Below are positions 6,301 through 9,362 of a stretch of 9,362 nt of DNA, one piece after another (the first letter of the stretch is position 1; every line of letters begins with the position of its first letter). Below the pieces are notes generated by a model. That model had not been told where the DNA came from. It saw only the letters and a program-made list of their open reading frames with translations, and searched no databases. Source of the stretch: an uncultured Bacteroidales bacterium. GTDB taxonomy: Bacteria; Bacteroidota; Bacteroidia; Bacteroidales; Tenuifilaceae. The stretch covers positions 1 through 9,362 of the forward strand of contig CALGIR010000066.1 of the NCBI GenBank assembly GCA_937915475.1, read 5' to 3'. A program made the translations under genes and the position numbers.

Positions 6301-9300
6301 GCGTATCCATCGTCGTTGGGATTATCGCTGCTTTTGGCATTTCTAACACCAATCATAAGTACTTTTACGTTGCTTAGGGATGGATTTCCGGTTATTCTTA
6401 TTTTTCGGTTCCCATCCTCCACCGTAAATACTGTGCTATAGGTTATAAGTGACCCCGCTTTGCGCATCTCATCATTACGCAGAAGTTTAGCGTTTGTCAA
6501 TAGCTCCAGATCAATATCCATTTCGTTTTCCTTTGGCCACACCATTCTTCTATCGCGTTCGCGATTGTTGGAGTAATGACCAGGGGGGGTTAGCACAAGT
6601 GGTATTTCGTACTCGTAAAAGTTATTGCTATAATCGGTGCCAAGCCTTACGAATACAGATAGATCTTCATCTTTAAGGGGAGATCCAAGTATCTCTTCAG
6701 CATGGATATCCATCATCATTTTTCGGTATTGACGGATATCAATATTAACACTTTTAAATACTGCCCTGGCATCGCCATCGGCTAGGTCCGTAACCTTAAT
6801 CTCCATTGATTGTTCATTGAGTTCTGTTAGCTGTGGTTGGCTTGGGTCAATAACCCTATCAACTCCAGGGGGAAGAACATAGTTTACGGGGGTACGCTTG
6901 TTGTTCTCCTCAATGTTTACTACAGAAACCTCAAGATTTCCTTCGGGCATATCGGTTGTGGGCATCCCTTCTTGCCCTTGAATAAGGGAGCGATTGTATC
7001 TTCGCCATTCTCCACGTACAAGTTCAAGGGTTGCAAACCTTAGGATGATGGTATCGGAAAAATCCTTTAGAAACATCCTTATAAAACGAATCGATTTAAA
7101 ATCCTGTATTCCTCCGTAAACCCCTTCGTACTCGTTTATGGGAATCTTAAACTGGTACCAGTTAACGTCAAAAGGTTTATCGTTGGCAAATTTTCCTCTG
7201 TAGTTAACCTTATCGGTTATAAAGTTACTGCCAACCTCAAAGTCTTGTGGCCTAAGCGATATGCGATACTGGTAATACATCTCATCCTCGTTCAGGTTTG
7301 AATCCTCGTTAATATCTTCGCCATCGGGTATGCTTGTGATTGAGTTTGTGTACGGTTCAATAATTCCATCGGGGGTAGGCTGCCCATCGGGTGTTGAGTT
7401 TCCCTCAGGCATGTTAAACCGTTTATACCTATCGAGGATTCCCGCTTCGTTTGAATCGTAAATAGTCGATTGGTAGTATCTAAAGTTATCGTTCGATGGG
7501 TCTTTAAGAGCATCTCTGTAAACCTTTGAGTTTTCACCAAACTTTAGTTTCAGTGCTTCTAGGTATTCTTCAAAGAATATTTGCTCATCAACATCGCGTA
7601 ATCCATCAAGCCCCACATCCTGAAAGCGGCGTGTGTTGGCATCGGTATTGAACACGTTAGAAAGCGATAGTACCGTGGGAACCCTGCCCCATGCAGTAGT
7701 TTCTATATTAGTAACATCTTCTGAAATAGGCAGTCCGCTTTCGAATGCTCTTTTTCCATCCTTAAGAATATCTTCTGATATTTCGCCAAGGTTGATGTAA
7801 AAATCACCACCGGTGTGAAGCGAGTCGTGAACAAAAGGATCCATTAACCAGAACTCAATGTACTCGGTATTTGCCGCCTCAAAGTCGGGTGATGGTATCG
7901 GACGGGTAATACCAGCCCACATCTTATTTGGATTTTCAAAGAAACCATCCTCGTTAATATTATTTGTATTATAGTTGTAGGGCCCCCTTTCATTGGGGTA
8001 GTATGCCAGATTTAGTATGGCCATATTGGTTGGCATTCCCTGTGGTGTATTCCGGTTTGGAAAGATTTCACGTTCGTATATCTCCCTAACAAAATGATTG
8101 CTTTGGGTGTTTTTATCTTTACGGATGTGGTCAGGGGTTAGTGAATTATTGCGTAGAAACAGCGGGTCAATGGTGTACCATGCCATTAGTGCCCTATCGA
8201 AACCGTATTTAAGATCGTTTGAGAGATGTGCATTGGGAAACGAACTTGGTTGATGTTGAGGAACGCTGGCTATTGACCATGCATACTCTGAGCGTATATC
8301 GATGGATGATTTACTTCCCTCAAAATCGTCGATGTAAACCGTGCCATCTTTGCCAACTGCCCTTGAATGGCCTGGAATAAATTGTGCAAATTCAGCATCG
8401 AAGGTAATGGTCGATTTCTCCTTCGTCTCTATAAAGGGTAAAAAGTCTACAGCTTTGGTCAGAAAGCCCGACTCGGTTTGGTATGAGGTGTTTAATCCCC
8501 ATATGGTATTGCTAACTGCCTCGCTGCCGTAGTTAACCTTTTGGGTTAAAGGTCGTTCAGTTAGGTTAAGAACGGTAGCACCTATGTTGAAATTATCGGA
8601 GATTTTATAATCGAAGTGTGAACCCACCAGCGTTTTGGATTGGAGGTTAAACATGTCTTGGCTTTCCAGCGATATTTGTATTGGAGTATTCGACTCCATA
8701 TACGCAGGATCTATAATCTTAACCGACCCCATAATATAGTCCACTGTATAGTGGGTACCCTCAATAAGTTTAACGCCCCCAGCGGTAACCACAACAGATC
8801 CTCGAGGTACGTTAACTGCATTTAGCGGAATCTCTGAACTTGAAGATGATTGATAAGTTCCGGTTATGCTAAACTTGTTTTTTTCGGCAATCTGTCGGGC
8901 CTTGGTTTGTGTTGAGTCGTATAGTTCTTGGTACACGTACTGTTCAACCAAATCGGGGTCACCAATTTTTTTGGCCAAATCCTTACCAAATGGTTCTAGT
9001 ACTGGGAAAATTATTCTGCCGTTGGCCGAATTGATGGTGATGCCCTCAATAAAATCGAACATACCATCGGAGCCAGGGTCGAGATTAGAGTTTAGGTTAT
9101 CGAGATTTAGAACCGCAAGTAGTGGTTTGTTGGCAATATTCCCCTCGGGAAGGTAGTTGATTGAAGTACCCGTTTGGTCGTTTTGGTAAAGAATATTGAG
9201 GTTAAAGTCAGTTTTATTTATCTGGTAGGTGTTCATGGAGTAGATGTTTTTCATCATCAAGTTCCATGTTGGGAGTCGTGGCGACAGGTTAGTTCCTTTT

Positions 9301-9362
9301 ATTAGTTTTACAATTAACGCGTCGGGTGATGTTATCCCGTCGGTTGAGAACTCACCCACTTT
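3384..9362 (-). CDS. sprA: SprA/Sov-type T9SS outer-membrane translocon, N-terminus off the window
   Basis: SprA (Sov in Porphyromonas) is the giant outer-membrane beta-barrel through which T9SS cargo, including gliding adhesins, crosses the outer membrane; the Flavobacterium protein forms a 36-strand barrel. The visible part is 1,992 codons, open at the right edge. Known homologues have about 2,400-2,500 residues, so roughly 400-500 are missing. The positions below count the GTG codon at 9359 as residue 1, though it is internal. Residues 175-237 hold an NVPRGSVVVTAGG...GTHYTVDY segment. The hallmark YIDDFEGSKSSID lies at 342-354 and a DVGLDGLRDVDE loop at 581-592. An acidic, Asn-rich TPDG-containing loop spans about 650-693. 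The second half alternates aromatic and polar residues as barrel strands, ending in FGFSLRFTMIQ. I find no cysteine in the visible part, and no frameshift. The identification is very secure. Confidence 0.96.
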   Translation of the reverse strand, partial: KVGEFSTDGITSPDALIVKLIKGTNLSPRLPTWNLMMKNIYSMNTYQINKTDFNLNILYQNDQTGTSINYLPEGNIANKPLLAVLNLDNLNSNLDPGSDGMFDFIEGITINSANGRIIFPVLEPFGKDLAKKIGDPDLVEQYVYQELYDSTQTKARQIAEKNKFSITGTYQSSSSSEIPLNAVNVPRGSVVVTAGGVKLIEGTHYTVDYIMGSVKIIDPAYMESNTPIQISLESQDMFNLQSKTLVGSHFDYKISDNFNIGATVLNLTERPLTQKVNYGSEAVSNTIWGLNTSYQTESGFLTKAVDFLPFIETKEKSTITFDAEFAQFIPGHSRAVGKDGTVYIDDFEGSKSSIDIRSEYAWSIASVPQHQPSSFPNAHLSNDLKYGFDRALMAWYTIDPLFLRNNSLTPDHIRKDKNTQSNHFVREIYEREIFPNRNTPQGMPTNMAILNLAYYPNERGPYNYNTNNINEDGFFENPNKMWAGITRPIPSPDFEAANTEYIEFWLMDPFVHDSLHTGGDFYINLGEISEDILKDGKRAFESGLPISEDVTNIETTAWGRVPTVLSLSNVFNTDANTRRFQDVGLDGLRDVDEQIFFEEYLEALKLKFGENSKVYRDALKDPSNDNFRYYQSTIYDSNEAGILDRYKRFNMPEGNSTPDGQPTPDGIIEPYTNSITSIPDGEDINEDSNLNEDEMYYQYRISLRPQDFEVGSNFITDKVNYRGKFANDKPFDVNWYQFKIPINEYEGVYGGIQDFKSIRFIRMFLKDFSDTIILRFATLELVRGEWRRYNRSLIQGQEGMPTTDMPEGNLEVSVVNIEENNKRTPVNYVLPPGVDRVIDPSQPQLTELNEQSMEIKVTDLADGDARAVFKSVNIDIRQYRKMMMDIHAEEILGSPLKDEDLSVFVRLGTDYSNNFYEYEIPLVLTPPGHYSNNRERDRRMVWPKENEMDIDLELLTNAKLLRNDEMRKAGSLITYSTVFTVEDGNRKIRITGNPSLSNVKVLMIGVRNAKSSDNPNDDGYAKSGIIWVNELRLTQSDDKGGWAANARVAAKLADLGMVTVSGTTIKPGFGSIEKKVNERSLEDFYQYDVNSTIQLGRFFPKESGINIPLFIGFSESFANPDYNPLDPDIKLRESIERATSKEERDTIKKVSQDYTRRKSLNLTNVRINKTDGQPKIYSISNFAVSYAYNEQLSRNITTEERIQRNVRGGLTYTYNTKPKSVVPLRKVKAKWLSNPYLRIVKDFNFNYMPNQFSFRTELNRTYFEQQLRNLNNPEYSLLPTYSKDFHWNRVYSLNWDISQAIKFDFNANNQARIDEPLGIVNRSKDPELYEHWRDTVWTNLKNFGRNTNYNHQFNLSYNIPINKLPPFNWVTASARYTGSFNWQTGPVLPDSSRFDPGNTIQNANTIQLTSQLNLTSLYNKSKWLKGINQKFDQRGRGVTPKKTFKTVTYEQTGLRLRPNFARSVTHNLKTEDVKVKAFDAEGKEIDFELNIRSDKRVTIRTDKDLEDVRVVVEGQIPERENIALFLFEGTVRILMGVKNISGSFSQTNGTLMPGYKPSTQFLGMEKNQSIFAPGFPFVAGWQDPDFAWKAVRNNWLTTDSTINAAFMLSRNENITLRSTIEPLPNLRIELNALRSQTKNKNEYYLANEFGVFNSFNPMATGNFSISIISIHSLFERSSSKNNYISEVFEQFKENRIVIANRLSENRDNFKNAPLPIDDEEVSRFPYGYGALSQDVLFYSFLSAYTGVSPEKVKLTQFPLIPMPNWQITYDGLSKLKPFRKILRNFTIRHGYRSTFSIGAFASNLDYNPGDDGLSYIEDLNRNYLPELEISNISVNEQFNPLFSLDATWNNSLTNRIEVRNSRTIAMSFANNQVSENKNWEFIVGSGYRFENLPLIFGSATGGSRTLKSDLRVNVDFSLRKNYTILRKIVENTNTHSAGQNILSIKTSAEYVVSDQVTIRLFFDRVVNTPLVSNSYATANTSFGFSLRFTMIQ

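Noticed and set aside
9357..9359. GTG as the start of the large - strand gene
   Set aside because: The frame continues to the window edge, and SprA homologues extend some 400-500 residues further, so this is an internal valine codon.

Overview
The window reads as ordinary chromosomal DNA of a Bacteroidetes (Bacteroidota) bacterium. The grounds are a SprA/Sov-type outer-membrane translocon of the type IX secretion system (T9SS), a trigger factor of the Bacteroidetes sequence type, and four promoters with the phylum's TTTG-N19-21-TAnnTTTG signature. Start codons lack good Shine-Dalgarno sequences, also typical of the phylum. Gene content alone does not fix the order. Composition looks moderately AT-rich by eye.

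Layout. Positions 1 to about 146 hold a short piece of an ABC exporter transmembrane domain on the + strand. It abuts the trigger factor gene (tig, - strand, start codon at 1070-1068), which loses its homology at about 141-149. The join shares only about six bases and looks like a chimeric assembly junction or a real rearrangement breakpoint. Positions 1071-1296 are intergenic and contain the tig promoter. A small DUF2185/Imm33-like gene follows on the - strand (1297-1638). It is transcribed divergently from thiL (1763-2797, +), from two back-to-back promoters whose -33 boxes are 6 bp apart. thiL converges on gcvH (2900-3280, -), and a strong hairpin between them (2837-2889) can serve both strands. 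Upstream of gcvH, filling 3384 to the right edge on the - strand, is the last 1,992 codons of sprA, whose N-terminus lies outside the window.

Function. The genes do not form one pathway. ThiL makes thiamine diphosphate, GcvH carries the lipoyl arm of the glycine cleavage system, trigger factor folds nascent chains, and SprA moves T9SS cargo across the outer membrane. gcvH has its own promoter directly downstream of sprA, so the two need not be co-transcribed.

I see no tRNA, rRNA, CRISPR array, insertion sequence or riboswitch, and no convincing new system. The points most worth a second look are the tig/ABC junction and the orphan DUF2185 gene with its divergent promoter pair.
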